The notes beneath the pieces were generated by a model. That model was not told the DNA's origin, searched no databases, and worked only from the letters and a program-made list of their open reading frames with translations. A stretch of DNA of 64,000 nt from positions 52,548-116,547 of the forward strand of contig KV425638.1 in the NCBI GenBank assembly GCA_001632425.1, written 5' to 3'. The position numbers and the translations under genes are program-made. Below, one piece after another: positions 24,082 through 36,996 of the stretch; the stretch's first letter is position 1; every line of letters begins with the position of its first letter. Origin of the DNA: Neolentinus lepideus HHB14362 ss-1 (taxonomy: Eukaryota > Basidiomycota > Agaricomycetes > Gloeophyllales > Gloeophyllaceae).

Positions 24082-27000
24082 AACAACTCAATCTTGTCTT
24101 AGGAACTCTATGCGTCTCAGAACCTATGATCTGCCCCACAAGCGTCAACATACCGATACCGCAGATTATTCGGAACGAAATACCTTACAGTGGCACGCGA
24201 GTGAGGGTAGGAAGTTTCCGCAGCAGCAAGTGTAGCGTAAGTGAGTTGTTTGAGTGTGATCCATGATATACGCTTGTTTCTATATATTTTTGTTTAAGTA
24301 CAGACATGCTAGGATATCAGCTTCGCAGTGGAGACTCGGGCCAACCTTGGGCGACTTCGCGGACCGGGCCGAGGCCTCAAGGCACTGTGCAACGTCATAC
24401 GTGAACCAGCTGAGGCTAAGCGCATAACTGCCGCCGGGAGTCCTCTCCAGTATTTGTCCTGGAAGTGTACACGTCTGCACAAAAGGACCGAGAGCGTTTT
24501 GTTTTTCGAGCCAGAGAAAGAAAATACGCATCTGATGCAGCCAGTACTGAGTAGAATGCTTATCGATTGCACGTTTTTGGAATATCGTGGTATCCACCTT
24601 CGGCAGCTCCAAAGGCGACCTCGGCACATTTATCGTAGCATGTTATTTCGTGTAGGTCTCCGAAAATACCGAGAACCGCCGTTCCAAGACTCAAATTTTG
24701 TATGTCCGGATATCATGCAAGTCCCGCCGGAGCAATGAGGCAGTGCCGGTAAACGGAGAATTCCTGGTATGGTAGCAAGATGGCGCTCCGCGGAGATCTT
24801 TCGCGCACTGGTGGAAGTAGTACATGAACTTCTAGTCATGGTGCAATGGAGTGCAGTATCCAATCTCACATAGTTCAGGCATAAATTTGCCAGCTTTGCT
24901 CCGCTCATATCACAAAATGATCAGGGTATGCGGCGTGACCCTCCGCCCTCCCTCGCTAGGAATCATCATCATTTGTAGGCTCCGTGTGGTCAACAGCGAC
25001 TAGATAAAATCACGTTAACGTTGGAAATGTGCATAAGCGGCCCATACGATGGATAGTATCTGAGATAAAGAGAACCAGGTGATGGCATGCCAATTTCGGC
25101 TTCAAGACGGCGTTAGAACCGCATCTTCGAACACCTTTAAGTGTCTTCTACTAGGAGCTAGCGCCTAGCGGGAATTCATCGAACACCGACAGCCCATCAG
25201 TGTTCCATCAACGCAAAGTAGCGGAGCCGGGCGTCCAATAGAAATAAGTTGTCTGCATCATTGGCGATTATGGTACGCACTAGAAGGAATATTGAGACTT
25301 GATGCTGCAGAAACGAGCTTCATACTAATATGCGGAGTAAGAATCAATTTATCCGACCAACAATTGTCCTGATCCCTCGCTTTTGAGCCCTACCATTACC
25401 CAATGCATACCAATTTCGTAAGGATCTTCCCCATAAACGAACTGTCTGACGCGCGCACAACGAGCGACGTCACGACACCCCGCACAGGTCTCCAAGCTAT
25501 GACAAGCGAACAGGTGTTCCATAGCAGAGAAGAAAGAGTAGATCCATTCTTCATGAAGAAGTCAGGAAGGGGCTCATCTTTGTGCAGCTTCTTCCTCGTG
25601 AGATCAAGCGCCAGTGAAGGAGCGAGTGTTCAATGATCGATCTAGTAGACTGGGACTGATTGCGTCACAGTGCCCACCAGAGTCGATGACAACTCAATTT
25701 TCAGCAAGTTTACGGGAGTGGACTCCCGCGGCGAGTACAGGCTTTCATCTGGAGTCGGACAGGAACGAAATGAACTCTTCGTGGCTGCCACCGTACCGCG
25801 GTCCTTTCATTTGACAGTGAACATCCGAAAACAAGCCACAAGCGTACCTGACGTATCTTACCGAAGCAGCAACTCAGGAACGGCAGAGGGATCACAGCAC
25901 TAAATTTACTGCAGCGTCACAGACAAGATATTCACGTGAGAAGAGTTTCATTGTTTGCTCACCGAGCTCGGCGCCCATATACCCGGCTGGGTCTTGTATC
26001 TGACCAGGCAATCTTTGCTGAGAGTCTATGCCAAGTGAACAGCCACGATTGTGCACGGGTAAGTGGGTTACACTAACCTTGTAGGCAATCTTGCCAGCTG
26101 ACAGACTGTCGGCCATTTAGATCTCGAGCACGGTCACCACTCGGTGGCAACGGTCGCCTATGACCTGCCGCGATACTATAACACGTCTGCTTCGCTCTAA
26201 ATCTCGATAAGAGATCAATAAGAATAAATCAGTAAGCGATATAATTAATGTACGATAAGAGCGGAGCGCAGTCGACTGCGGGACCGTATATACTACTCGT
26301 ATTACATCGGCAGCTCAGTGGTCTCATAGAGCACTCTGCGACTGAATTATGGGACGTGGTATGCATCAGTTGAACAACTGCAGGACAGGTAAATAAGTCA
26401 ATGACATTCACCAAGTATAGCATCCCATGCCGATCGTCCAGGGGATCGGGCGGACATCCTCGCTTGTCTGGGGCAATCACCGAGGGAGTGAAGTAGTCAA
26501 AACCCCAAGCCGACAGTGGCATACTAGATATGCGAGTCTAAGTGAAAACAAACTATGTCCGTCATCAAAGGAGGTGCTGTGAGCTTGAAGCTTGAACGCA
26601 TACCGCCGGCAACGCTTTGGGAATGGCGAGTAACACGTTCCGACGTTGACTGGTCGATCAACAGTCTATTAGGGTGGATCGGTCGGAAGAAAATTGATAC
26701 GCTAGGTAGAATGAGTGAGGATCGACGGTGCATGACCGCATCAGGCGAAAGCGCGTGAGACGCACCTAGGATACGTAGGATGCAATATCCTGCACACACG
26801 CTAATATGACTTGAAACTGAAAGGTATTTAGAGGCCGCAGGATAGTAGCAGATGGTGTCCGTCAAGGTCAGATGTCGCTGCGTGTCAGTAATAGGCAGAA
26901 TATTGGGATATCATTTCGCAGGACAGCGCAAAGGCCGGTATATGAGAGGGATTAAGCGCCATCCAGTGAGACTTTCAGTATAGCCCGGGGACTGTGCTGT

Positions 27001-28667
27001 CATCGACGATAAAATGAGAATGCTGCTCCTAGGTAAGGTGGACGCGAGGCGTCATCAGAGTTACAGTGAAGTCCACAGAATTGTGCAGAAAACTCGAGAG
27101 ACGCGACGTACTCATACCACATCGTATAACAGGATGCCGCACGATGAATAAATATGACATATGAGGGGCCTTCCTTTACTCCGTCGACGCGTGAAGCGTA
27201 TCACGACTGCTGAGGGACTATTTCGAGAGTGTAATGTGCGATCACCGGTCATAGGATCTTCCCTTGTGCTTGCGCGACTGAGCTTGCTCTTGAATAGAAG
27301 GGCATCTCGGATCGGCTATCATGCCCGATTTTTCCCCGATTTTTGGGAAGTCTGAGATACACTGTGAAGTCTTCGGACAGCGTGGCTCAAGCAGCACACC
27401 CATAGACAGTCCCGAATCGGAATATCGTACCTGCGGGCCATCAAGTAACATTTCCATCCTGCACGACGAAGGGCGCGTTATCTGACGGAAAATATTGGGC
27501 CAAATAGTCAGGTCAGATATGCTATTCTCAGCAGTCTCTGCGAAAACTTCATGTCTATGGGGTATACCTTACTAGTATGGCTCAGCGTGTCTATCAAAGT
27601 TATGATTCAACTCGGTGAACTCGGTGACCGCGCCACGATACTGTCCTACACTGCGTCGGTCGGAGAGTTAACGCTCGGTGTGCGTCTTTGAGAGATGCTA
27701 GTGCCAAGACGCAAGACAGAGAATATGAGAACTCCAAACTGACATGCTGATGGTGGTTTGATGGTGTGGCTGATGTCGAATACTCCCGAGATTGAATTCC
27801 CACGGCACGGCCTCGTTTACTGCATCTCGCAGGTCGGTCTGAACGAATGGCCGAATCAGCGACCTCTTATACCCTATACAAATCGATACAATAAAGATAT
27901 CTGGAGTAGGGATACTACCCACTCCCAGGAGATCTTTGAATGCTACCCATCAACGGACGGGCTAGCCGGTATTCCGAAACAGCCAGCGAAGCAAGTTAGA
28001 CTCGAATCGCAGATTTCATTAAGCCGCCGGTGTCGATATCCCTGATGCGGTGTTACGAGTGATACAGGTCTGATCCGTGCCTTTGCGAATGATTTCTCTT
28101 CGTTAACTCCAGAAATTTTGTATTTTGGCCTAGGCGTGCGCTCCATTATCGTCGCTGTCGCGGTGTTGTCAAGTCTGAGCTTCCGACGAGCCCAAATCGT
28201 CGTGCCGAAGGAGCACTAGCGAGAGCCCCTAGTATGCCTCTAGAGGATCTCCCGAACGGCCAAAAATACCTAGCGATCTGAAGTTATTCGAAGCCGGCTG
28301 GATCCGAGTGCCATTTATGCTTGATATCTGCTCGAATTCCGGTTTGGGAATAAGCCGGAAGATCCAGGCTGCAATTGGTGGTCTACCACTCACCCAACAC
28401 GCGAACTTGCTGAGCATCTACATCCGTGTCTCATTGCGCAACCATCAACGGACCATCCGGCCATCGACAGTTAAGCTATCCTATACATTGCATCTGAGGT
28501 TCCTGACAATGTTCCACCGTTTCTCGCTTCGTATTAGCCCCCATCGTCATAGCGCACTATGTGGTGGCGCATTGTCAAAGTCACGACGTTACCCCGAAGG
28601 CAGAGATAGGATCGGAAGTCATTTATAACGGTCCTTCTTCAGGTTGGTCTTCTAACCTATCCATATC
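24082..28667. other. 4.6-kb stretch without a supported gene
   Basis: Only short, unrelated open frames are present on both strands, none with recognisable motifs or consistent splicing. One minus-strand frame (24280-24627, 115 codons) is the longest and has no motif I know. I see no obvious terminal repeats or transposase remnants. The stretch may hold decayed elements or long non-coding transcripts. Confidence 0.45.
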
Positions 28668-30102
28668 ATGTCTCTCGCCATCCCCGCAGACGAACTGGAA
28701 CGTTCTAAGGTTCATATCCAGATCTCTCACTCTGGCGGCAACCCGGTGTTCAGGCTAGAACCACTCCCTGCGACGTCCTCGACAGCGGACAATAGAACTC
28801 CTTTCAACGTTAATTTCGAGGTCTCAAAAGAAGAGGCAGGTTACAACCTCCTCGTCTATCCGACTCCCGCTAGGACGACTCACACCTCAGCGACCAGTGA
28901 GTTCTGATTGCTGACAATGGTACTGTCGTGTCCATAAATGAACATTCCCCTTTCAGATGGATCCCCTCATGGCAGCTCGGGTCAGCAGCACCCCTCCGGA
29001 CCGAGGGCCTCCCAGACGTCCCTCGCAGGCTCATCCGACGCGCCTAATTACACTGTCACTGATCCCCTTACCGGCGAAACCACTTCCAGAGTACAGAGCA
29101 GCAGCAGGACCAGCGGCTCACGTACACCTTGCGGTGCGTTATCTGGATTTATGGTCACGTCACATTCTTACATGATATCCTAGACTTAAGTAGTGATGTT
29201 GGTCAAGACAATGTGATGGTCCGTTTCGACCAAATGGACATGAACGGTATGTTCGGTGATATGTTTCGCAATGCGGATCTACCTGGAGGTAAGAACGCAA
29301 TAGCTCCACCAATCAGCAATCAGAAACATTTATTCCACACAGCGTTCAATTCTTCCTCGAGCAACGATCTATCCTCGCCCGAGCTGAACTTCCCCTTCGA
29401 TCCTTTCCAAGACGACTCGTCAAATTTTTACTTCCCTCCTTCAGACAGCTTCGGCTTCAGCCAAAGTTATTTAGGTACTCGTCGCGAGTCCGCTGTGCGG
29501 CTGGAAACATTACCAAGTACTACTAAGCATCCACCCTCCTCCTCATCATGTCTGCCGTCGCCTACTCCATCCATCCCGAGTCCTTCTCCACGGCTTTCGC
29601 CGCCGTTATTTACAACGGCCCCCGAAATACCGCTGGGCGCCAAGGCCAAGGCAGCATTGCAGGAAGAGAAGAGTACCTCCAAAGGCCTTCGCAGAGCTGG
29701 GAAACGGCAATATCCATGCCTCCATCCAACATGCTCTCGCTTCTTCACTTCCGAGTACACTCGCCAGATGCACATGGCCACTCACGAGACCAAGGCGCGG
29801 AAGGCCTACCCTTGTTCGATGGGTGAAGGCTGCCAGGAGACGTTCTCCAGAGCTCACGATAGGCTCCGGCACGAAGTGGCGATGCACGGCAAAGATTGCC
29901 AGTGGGTGTGTCACAACTGCGAGCGCTTCTTTTCCTCCAGTCGCATGCTGGAGCTGCACAAATGTCCAGTTAACGATTCTAACTGGGTGAGGCCTCGCCA
30001 CCCGGTAGCTATTGCATCAAGTATGTCATTCATAATGCAAACTATACGCTATTTGTACTGAACGTACCGACAGACAATAAGAATGGACAGCCAATGAGAT
30101 AA
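28668..30102 (+). CDS. C2H2 zinc-finger transcription factor
   Basis: This is a nuclear DNA-binding protein with a long disordered N-terminal part and C-terminal fingers. It starts at the ATG at 28668 (MSLAIPADELERSK...). Introns lie at about 28900-28957, 29132-29185, 29289-29341 and 30021-30073; the final short exon ends in NNKNGQPMR with stop TAA at 30100-30102. The fingers are YPCLHPTCSRFF...YTRQMHMATH, YPCSMGEGCQETF...DRLRHEVAMH, and WVCHNCERFFSSSRMLELHK, a C2H2-like third finger. Ser/Pro-rich stretches precede the fingers (SCLPSPTPSIPSPSPRLSPP). The target is unknown. It is the last conserved gene before the pheromone/receptor cluster. Confidence 0.82.
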
Positions 30103-32758
30103 TGAGGAAGTCTGTCGTGCCTATTTATATCTTAAGGGATATTTCCGCCTTGGCGAGCGTGGTAGAGATGTGTTTATGTTTATGCAGATTGCTGGCAGAA
30201 GAGCTTCGAACTTCCAATAGCGAGTCTATGCAAGCCTATAGTGTGGAGCCACCGTCGAGTTTCCATCGTGAACCGCCGGTGACAAATTTGGACTCGTTGC
30301 GGAATAGAGCGCTATCATTACAGATAACACTGGCATATAATGGAAAGGTCGGCAGAGTAGTTTCATTCACTCAGCATAGACCTATTAGGACCATGACAAA
30401 GTAAAGCGTGCCTCGAGCTTCCGGAGGAAAGGTAGGATAACGGGAGATAAGAACCTGTCGCTCGCAGAGACTCATCAATTTGTACAATATTGTGGTTTGG
30501 GGACATTGGAAAGCCTGTTGTTCAGGTATCGCCTCGTGATGGGCTCAAAATTACACACGGGCATCCTAGAATGACTTTACTGATTCAGGTGATAATGTGA
30601 AGGTGAAAATGTGGCTATTATACCTTCCTTCGAATGGCTCCCAGACGATCTTCTGAAGTGGTTGACTTCCAGGATAGGTTCTAAGAATGCGGCGCAGTAA
30701 ATGCGCAATGAGAGGAGTGCCGGGATCCGCTCAAGTTTGCCGCAACATGCATTCAGGTTCAGGGATTCTGCTGTGACGACGAGAATAGAGCATACTAGCG
30801 AGCGCAATTTATAGTGAGTTGTGAGTCCTGGCAGGCAGATTGAGAAGGGGAACTATAGATAGTCTGTGGATCTGGATAACGTTCGATCAAGGTAACTTTC
30901 TGAGCTGATTCGACTAGCCAAAGTGTTAACCATAGGAGAGCATATTTGTCATGGTACCAAGGGCACGGATGAGTGGAGAATTTTGGTGATGATCAGCTAA
31001 GGTCAAGTCCTCGGCTTACCTGGCTAAGTGTAGTCTCGATTGAGGTAGGAAAGATACCAGAAACACCATTGAATAGTTTGTCCAACGTGCTTCCCGGCGC
31101 TCAGTAGAAGAAAGCGAGCTAATGAGGGGCTACATAGAGACCCAGCTTAGCCATTGTCAGAGTTTGATAATGATATCTTTGGAAGTCAGAACCGGAATGG
31201 GAAGTCATACAATCCCGAGTGAGGCAAGCAACCTATGCGGAGCATGCGCGGAAGGGTCGACGTGCTGTATAGAGACCGTCCGAGGCCGAGTACGCAAGCT
31301 GCGTCGGTATAATTTACCCGCTACGGACCAATCTCCGCAGTTCAATAAGGAACGGTCTCCCAGATACGAGACACGGAGCAAGTGCATCGCATGCAAGCGG
31401 CCGAGCGGGTCTTCTCGCTCACCGAACACCTACTTATCAATTTGGTTGAGATGATCGCTGGGTTAGTAATTAGAGCGGCGTACCTAGACGCAGGCTCACT
31501 ACCTTCCTTTCAAGGCTTCGGAGTTTAGGAAGGCGCGAGATTGCAATCCAGCGAGTTCTCAAGCGTGGACCACATAAGCGGGCTGTCTGTGTAGAACATC
31601 CATCCCCAAGTGCAAGGGTATCGCGGGCGACAGAGCTGCAGATGAGGTGAAAGGTGAAGCATTTCACCCACTCTCAAGTTGACTGCGGAGCATACCGTGG
31701 GAATATGTTGATGCCACAGTTCATTTCCTTTCATTTCCCCATCTTGCCGTTACGATTCCTTCAAGTATGCCCTGACCCAACAAGACCTGAAGATGCTTTA
31801 CCGAACTCCTGAGCAGAATTGCAGCCACTTTTGGTGCGACGATAGGCGCCTGAGATCCTGGATTACTACCGATTTGGTCCTGGCCCCAGTCTAATAACAA
31901 TCAGATATGCAGGTATCACCTTCGCTGGACCAACGTCGACCTGCGGCGCGCAGGTAGTCCCTGGCAAACGAGACCGGAGCATCCTTCGCGTATTGACTCG
32001 GGCAGCTAGGGTTGCAAGAACGAGCAGCTGCTTCACAATCTTGTTCCCTCGAAGCTGCGGCAGCGCTCCGAGTCCGCAGATAAAGGAATGCTGAACTAGC
32101 TCCCAGTCCTTCGGATGAACTGTCCAGGCACTTGGTGCCCTCGCCAGGATGTGGGGATGGTACCTCATTTCGATGTCCCTGACTTCCCGCTGTGGCCCAA
32201 CTTTTATTATCAATCACGTTGAAACTGCGCGCTAGTATGTCCCTTTATCGCACATCATTTTTCACCATTCCTTCAGCTACTACCGGTAACTTGGTCTCGC
32301 ATTATCTTTGGATTCTGAGTATGATCAGCATTCTTTGGATGCTTCAAGTCTTATGGAATCCGACTGGTCTTGGCCTTACCGATCCCGTACTCGACTACTA
32401 TCTCGTTGAGGCTAGGTCTGCTTCCCTCCGTCGATTCCAGTGATATGCTGATACTTTAATATATCAGACCATTTCTATTCTCACCTGATGCCCAGACACT
32501 CGTCGAATTTTCTTCCTTGCGGAGTCGCGACCCTATGGTACAAGCCTCGTGGTATCGGATTGCCCGCTGCACTATCTATTTTCACTCGTGATGAAGGAGA
32601 AAACAAATAACAGTCTCGATCGTCCAAATCCCCAGCCACATTAGAATCATACTGAGGTTTGTAATGCCATTATACGGTCTAAAGGCAGCTACTGTGCAAA
32701 CTTTGCTCAGGACACCACCGCAGTACAGTATTTGCCGCGCCTTCAACGCATGATTCTA
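30103..32758. other. 2.6-kb stretch without a supported gene
   Basis: Only short frames occur. One at 32192-32443 (+) is hydrophobic (SHYLWILSMISILWMLQ) and lies just before the decayed receptor, but I could not link it to a known family. Confidence 0.4.
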
Positions 32759-33815
32759 CTTCCCTCGCTTATCCCGTCCTAGCCGATGTGGGCGTCCTAA
32801 CTGTCATGGTACCTTTACCCTGGAGTCTTCGAGCTACCCACCGGAACAAGTCTCTTCATGCTATTCACTAAGGTTCTGAGCCTTTCAGCGACGGGGAACT
32901 CCATTTTGCGGCACGATAACACAAGGTCCAGGAACCATGCGTGGTGTGATTCATGTTCCTGGCATTTTCTCTCTGGAAAGTATCCTTTAACCTAGCGCTC
33001 ATAGCTGTGCATTTAATTAATCACTAATGTACCCGCTATCGTGTTATCTGCAGCTCAGACAAGCCGCTAGTAAAATCCATGCTTCTCCGGGCAATGCTGA
33101 CGTCCTCCGTCCTCAAGAAGGCGACGAGCTATGAAGGCATGTCAGGCTCGCATTGACTTTCGCATTGGACCAGTTCGTCGCTACGATCTTTATGAAGACG
33201 TCGGCTGTCTACCAGCTCTTGTCAATACTGTGTCGACGTATCCCTTCATTATCCTGTGACCTGTAGTTCCATGAATTCTCTCAGCTTGTTATTGTGGTAC
33301 GTCCTTATCTTACCATCCGGACTAGCCGCGAGGCTTGATTTCACCCTCGCACAGTCTTCACTCGGCGCACCTTCATAACACATCGTCTCGAGCCCAGCAA
33401 GTCACCGTCTGGCTTCCTGCACGATGTAGATACATAGTTGGGCTTCATGCTCCTGGCTCGTGCCGTACTCGTCCTGGGTACCCCATTATCCGTGTACATG
33501 CTGTACTTCCCCGTCAGGCAGCCGGACGCATTGAGGGCATGTTGCAGCCAGACTTCAGTTCACTCGGATATTTCTCGTATCCAAGGTGTTTTTGTCACGG
33601 TGCGGTGCAGCAGCCCCAATTAATAGGATATCTATCGAAATATACAGATGGGCGATTCGGGTCTGCTTTTGGGCATTCTTCCTCGTTGAGTTCTCCGAGG
33701 ACGCTAGGAAGCAGTCACTGACTGTTGTATCGTTTGATTGGCAGAGCTCTGGTGTCAGCCGTAGGAGGGTCGCTGAGAAGCCTAAGAGACCTTTCAGGTC
33801 TGGCCTTGCGAGCTA
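32759..33815 (+). pseudogene. Decayed STE3-type pheromone receptor
   Basis: Receptor landmarks appear in the right order but in different frames and with stops. At about 32766 AYPVLADVGVLTVMVPLPWS followed by LRATHRNKS matches the N-terminus and TM1 of intact receptors (YP...VPLPWHL.A). At about 33174 RRYDLYEDVGCLPALVNT matches the GHRFDIFEDxGC loop. At about 33360 FTRRTFITHRL and LGFMLLARAVLVLGTPLSVYM match TM6. HSDISRIQGV near 33560 matches THxDFSRV. CFWAFFLVEFSEDARKQ near 33667 matches the TM7 end (FFAFFGFADEARKHY). A CC-to-W change replaces the conserved PVWCDI region. The TM7 motif places it nearer the R1/R2/R5 class. It is not functional as read. Confidence 0.72.
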
Positions 33816-34980
33816 GCGGTGAACTTCGAATCCAAGTTTAACAAATATCGTGGCATAGGCCGCGCTCACTGTCATCAAGATCTCTTATGGATTCACCACC
33901 TCACCCTGCTTTATCAGGTTCATACACATGTCCAGCGACGCCTCCGACGGCGACAGCCCGATATTTAATCCGTGTCAGTCAAAATATGTCTTGTGCCACC
34001 CTCGTCAATTTCATGTACTTGTCAAGCACAACTTTCGGAGATCCCGTAAGTCCTGTAACTTATTGTCAGTCGCAACATTCGGCACAGCGATACGTCACCA
34101 CTCAATACATACATTCTTTCCCCGACTCCCACGGTAAGTGGGGGAGGGTTCTGTCGGGGAGAAATGGCGACGCTACCTATACGCGCGAGTACCTCGTGTG
34201 AAAAACTCACTTAAGTACGCTACGCAGTCATCCCGAATATCGTCTTTTGTTCGCTCTATCGCAGTATCGATATCGTGTTTCGCGTCTTCCTCGTCCAGGA
34301 ACACCCATCGCGAATATCTAATGGCAACAACGGACCCTTGGTTGTCGAAACAGTAGTGGCTTGTTCTACACCGATGGTTCAACCGGAGGTCTTCTAATAT
34401 TAATGAAAAACTATGCACTCATCACTAGTGCCAGGCAAATTTCTTCATGACTCGTATGGAGTCGGGGACTGGCGCTTGCGCCGCTACGATATTTATATGA
34501 CTTCGCCTACGTATACACATTCCCTTCACTTTCTTTATATATGTCACCCTTTTCGTATCATAACTTCCGTTCATATGGGACACATGTACCATAATATGAA
34601 GAGGTTCAGATCTAACTGTCCACGCTTACATAATGTGCATGCACATCATACTTACATCTTCTTTAAAGGTCGAGTGCCTCACCTTTTCCCGGTCTCGCAA
34701 GGTGACCTGCATGTTCACCCATTGGTTGGTTTTAGGCCATCGTGAGGATTGGGTTTCTTCCGGCCATTATCTCTGGACCATATAGTCTTCATGAGAATCG
34801 CGCGATCTTTCTCGAGGTCAGCGTTGTATACAGTACAGTATACGGGTTATGAGTGTATTGGCTGGTCATGATAAAGGAGAGAGATATCAAAAGATTGAAC
34901 TATTTGGTACATATCGGAACAACGACTAATATAATTTATGCCTACAGTCACGCTATGTCAAACAGGAATACCATCTTAAC
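33816..34980. other. Intergenic region between decayed receptor and receptor copy 2
   Basis: No supported gene. A plus-strand frame at 33887 begins MDSPPHPALSG, recalling pheromone starts, but it lacks a CaaX end. Confidence 0.35.
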
Positions 34981-36565
34981 CTACAACGCCCGAGGAATAC
35001 CAGGGGGATCAATGAGATTATCGTGATGAAGAGACGAAGGAATGTCGGCGGATGACGGGGAAAAAGTCGATGCAGAACCAGGAGTCTTAAAGTCTATCCC
35101 CGATTCCAGATCATGGTAGGCAGAAGAATACACACTCGGGACGTGTTTCTCAGAGGAGAAAGAGTTCCTTTGGGGGTTATACGTGGTACGAGGCGCATAA
35201 ACCGGTAGGGATTCGGACGTAGACGAATTAGGTTGCGGACGAGCCTTCGAGCCAGGCATCCTACATAGTCAGGGTCAATATTTCTGTTGCAGTGGAGGTG
35301 CATCAATACTCGCCTGACAAATGGCGATGCTTGCTTTTTCTGCGGAGGCTGAAATCCTAGGCGCCTCGCAATAGCCCAGAACGCCATCTTGTAGTGTCGC
35401 CGTGCCTCATCCGCGAATCCAAAGAACGCGAAGAATACAAAGGCACAGAACGGAACAGACCACCTGGTCAACTCGACTGAGGTCTCGTTGTCCCTATTAT
35501 ACCTCCACAGGACGGCCGGATAGATTCCGACGCGGGAAAAGTCGAAGTGGATGGCAGCCCAGTTGAAGGGGGCCATGGCGCCAGGGTGGTTAAGCCAGAG
35601 GGTGAGGCCGTAAATGGAGATTGGGATGGTGAAGAGATACTCCATTGTGGCTAGCGCCATGAGTCGGAAGTAACGATTGAGAGTCAGTGAGGAGTTCGCG
35701 GCATTAAGGAATTCGCTAAATTGGGTTCTACGCTTCATGAAGGCTCGGAGGGTGAGGGCTCCACAAGAAGTTAGCGAGATTCTATTCACATGTTCAAAGC
35801 ACACTTACCACAATAGCAAGCCGAGACGAGACTTATCATTAGCGGCCACAGGATTACCAAAGGATACGCAGGTGGCGTGTTCACTTGGGATGGCTGGCAT
35901 CCAATATCTTCGAGGATATCAAATCGATGACCTATTTCAGCTCAGCAAGCGAGCTTGTGACAGTGTCAGGAAAAGCTATACCTTGAACAATATATTCTAC
36001 GGAGGTCCTCAAGTGAGTAACTCCGCTGAAGGTCAAAGACATAGTAGCTTACGCAGGGGAACCTGGATAATGGGTATACCCAATCCAATGCACAAATCGA
36101 TGATGACAGCGTTGCGTCGCTGAAATATGAGCATTGGTCAGTCACCGTTCTCGCAGATGTGAGAGGGTCACAAACCTCTTGTCGAGAAACCGAAACCATA
36201 CTGCCGTTAGCTATTTTATACAATCTTCTATTGATACAGAGGGAAGCAGCAGGGATCGCAACGGCAACTGCGATAATGAGATGAACAGCTATGAGGGCTT
36301 CATTTTCAGTACGTAAGGTACTAGCGACAAGAACAGACGGCATACATATATCACACCAAACCGGCGCTTTGTTCAATGCACTACCGTGCCAAACGACAGA
36401 ATTGATGAACATGTTCAAGCAGGCGATTGAGGTCCATATCATATAAAGACATGTCCCAGCGTTCCATGCCTGCAGATGCCATGGAAGAGGAACTAGGACG
36501 AGAACAAAGCCTAAGAAAGAAAAGATGGGGTAGGCAGGGTAGGATGGGTCGGACTTGAAGTTCAT
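34981..36565 (-). CDS. STE3: STE3-family pheromone receptor, copy 2
   Basis: This is a plasma-membrane GPCR for lipopeptide pheromone. The ATG at 36565 gives MNFKSDPSYPAYPIFSFLGF, then VLVLVPLPWHLQAWNAGTC (TM1-loop), FINSVVWHGSALNKAPVWCDI, AVAVAIPAASLCINRRLYKI, the EYIVQG and GHRFDILEDIGCQP region, AFMKRRTQFSEFL, FNWAAIHFDFSRVGIYPAVLW and FVFFAFFGFADEARRHYKMA. Six or so introns interrupt it, matching the exon pattern of copy 1. The last exon encodes a Ser/Pro-rich tail ending in DPPGIPRAL at 34981. It is divergent from receptor copy 3, with only 431 bp between the start codons. It belongs to the same sequence class as copies 1 and 5. Confidence 0.93.
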
Positions 36566-36996
36566 GTTGAATTCGAAGGGTAGCGAGAGGAAAAGGTGGC
36601 GGTCGTCAGTATGCAGAGTCCGTTATATATTGCATACCTATTTTGCGGCCACAAAAGGGTGACATGATGAGATAGTACTGTGCTGGGTGCCACAATGGAA
36701 CTTCTGAGACTGAACATGTATCGCCCGAAAGTGGCAACTCAGGGTCCTGTGGGAATGTGACACTTGAAGAGCTTGTCGGCAATATCCGGCATCTCCATTA
36801 GGCAATACCATGAAATGTGGCTTCGACTTGCTCAGAACCTCCATTGTCCACTCGACCTGACTCAGATACCGAGGCCACTTTGCCTTCCTTTGTGGCCTCA
36901 ATATGGCGCCTCAAATGCACGCGCGGACTCTAATATGTGCACTCAGTTCTGACATCTCCTCGCCGCCCTGCTTTCTCTGTTCCCCTGCTTTTTGCC
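36566..36996. promoter_or_regulatory. Shared divergent promoter of receptors 2 and 3
   Basis: A 431-bp spacer lies between two head-to-head receptor start codons. No gene is supported inside. It would hold both promoters; I could not identify a definite HMG-box pheromone response element by eye. Confidence 0.5.

Noticed and set aside
24280..24627. 115-codon minus-strand frame after the BTB gene
   Set aside because: No motif, no supporting splice pattern, and overlapping frames of similar length on both strands.
33887..34201. Plus-strand frame beginning MDSPPHPALSG near receptor 2
   Set aside because: It resembles a pheromone start but is 104 codons long with no CaaX end in any frame nearby.
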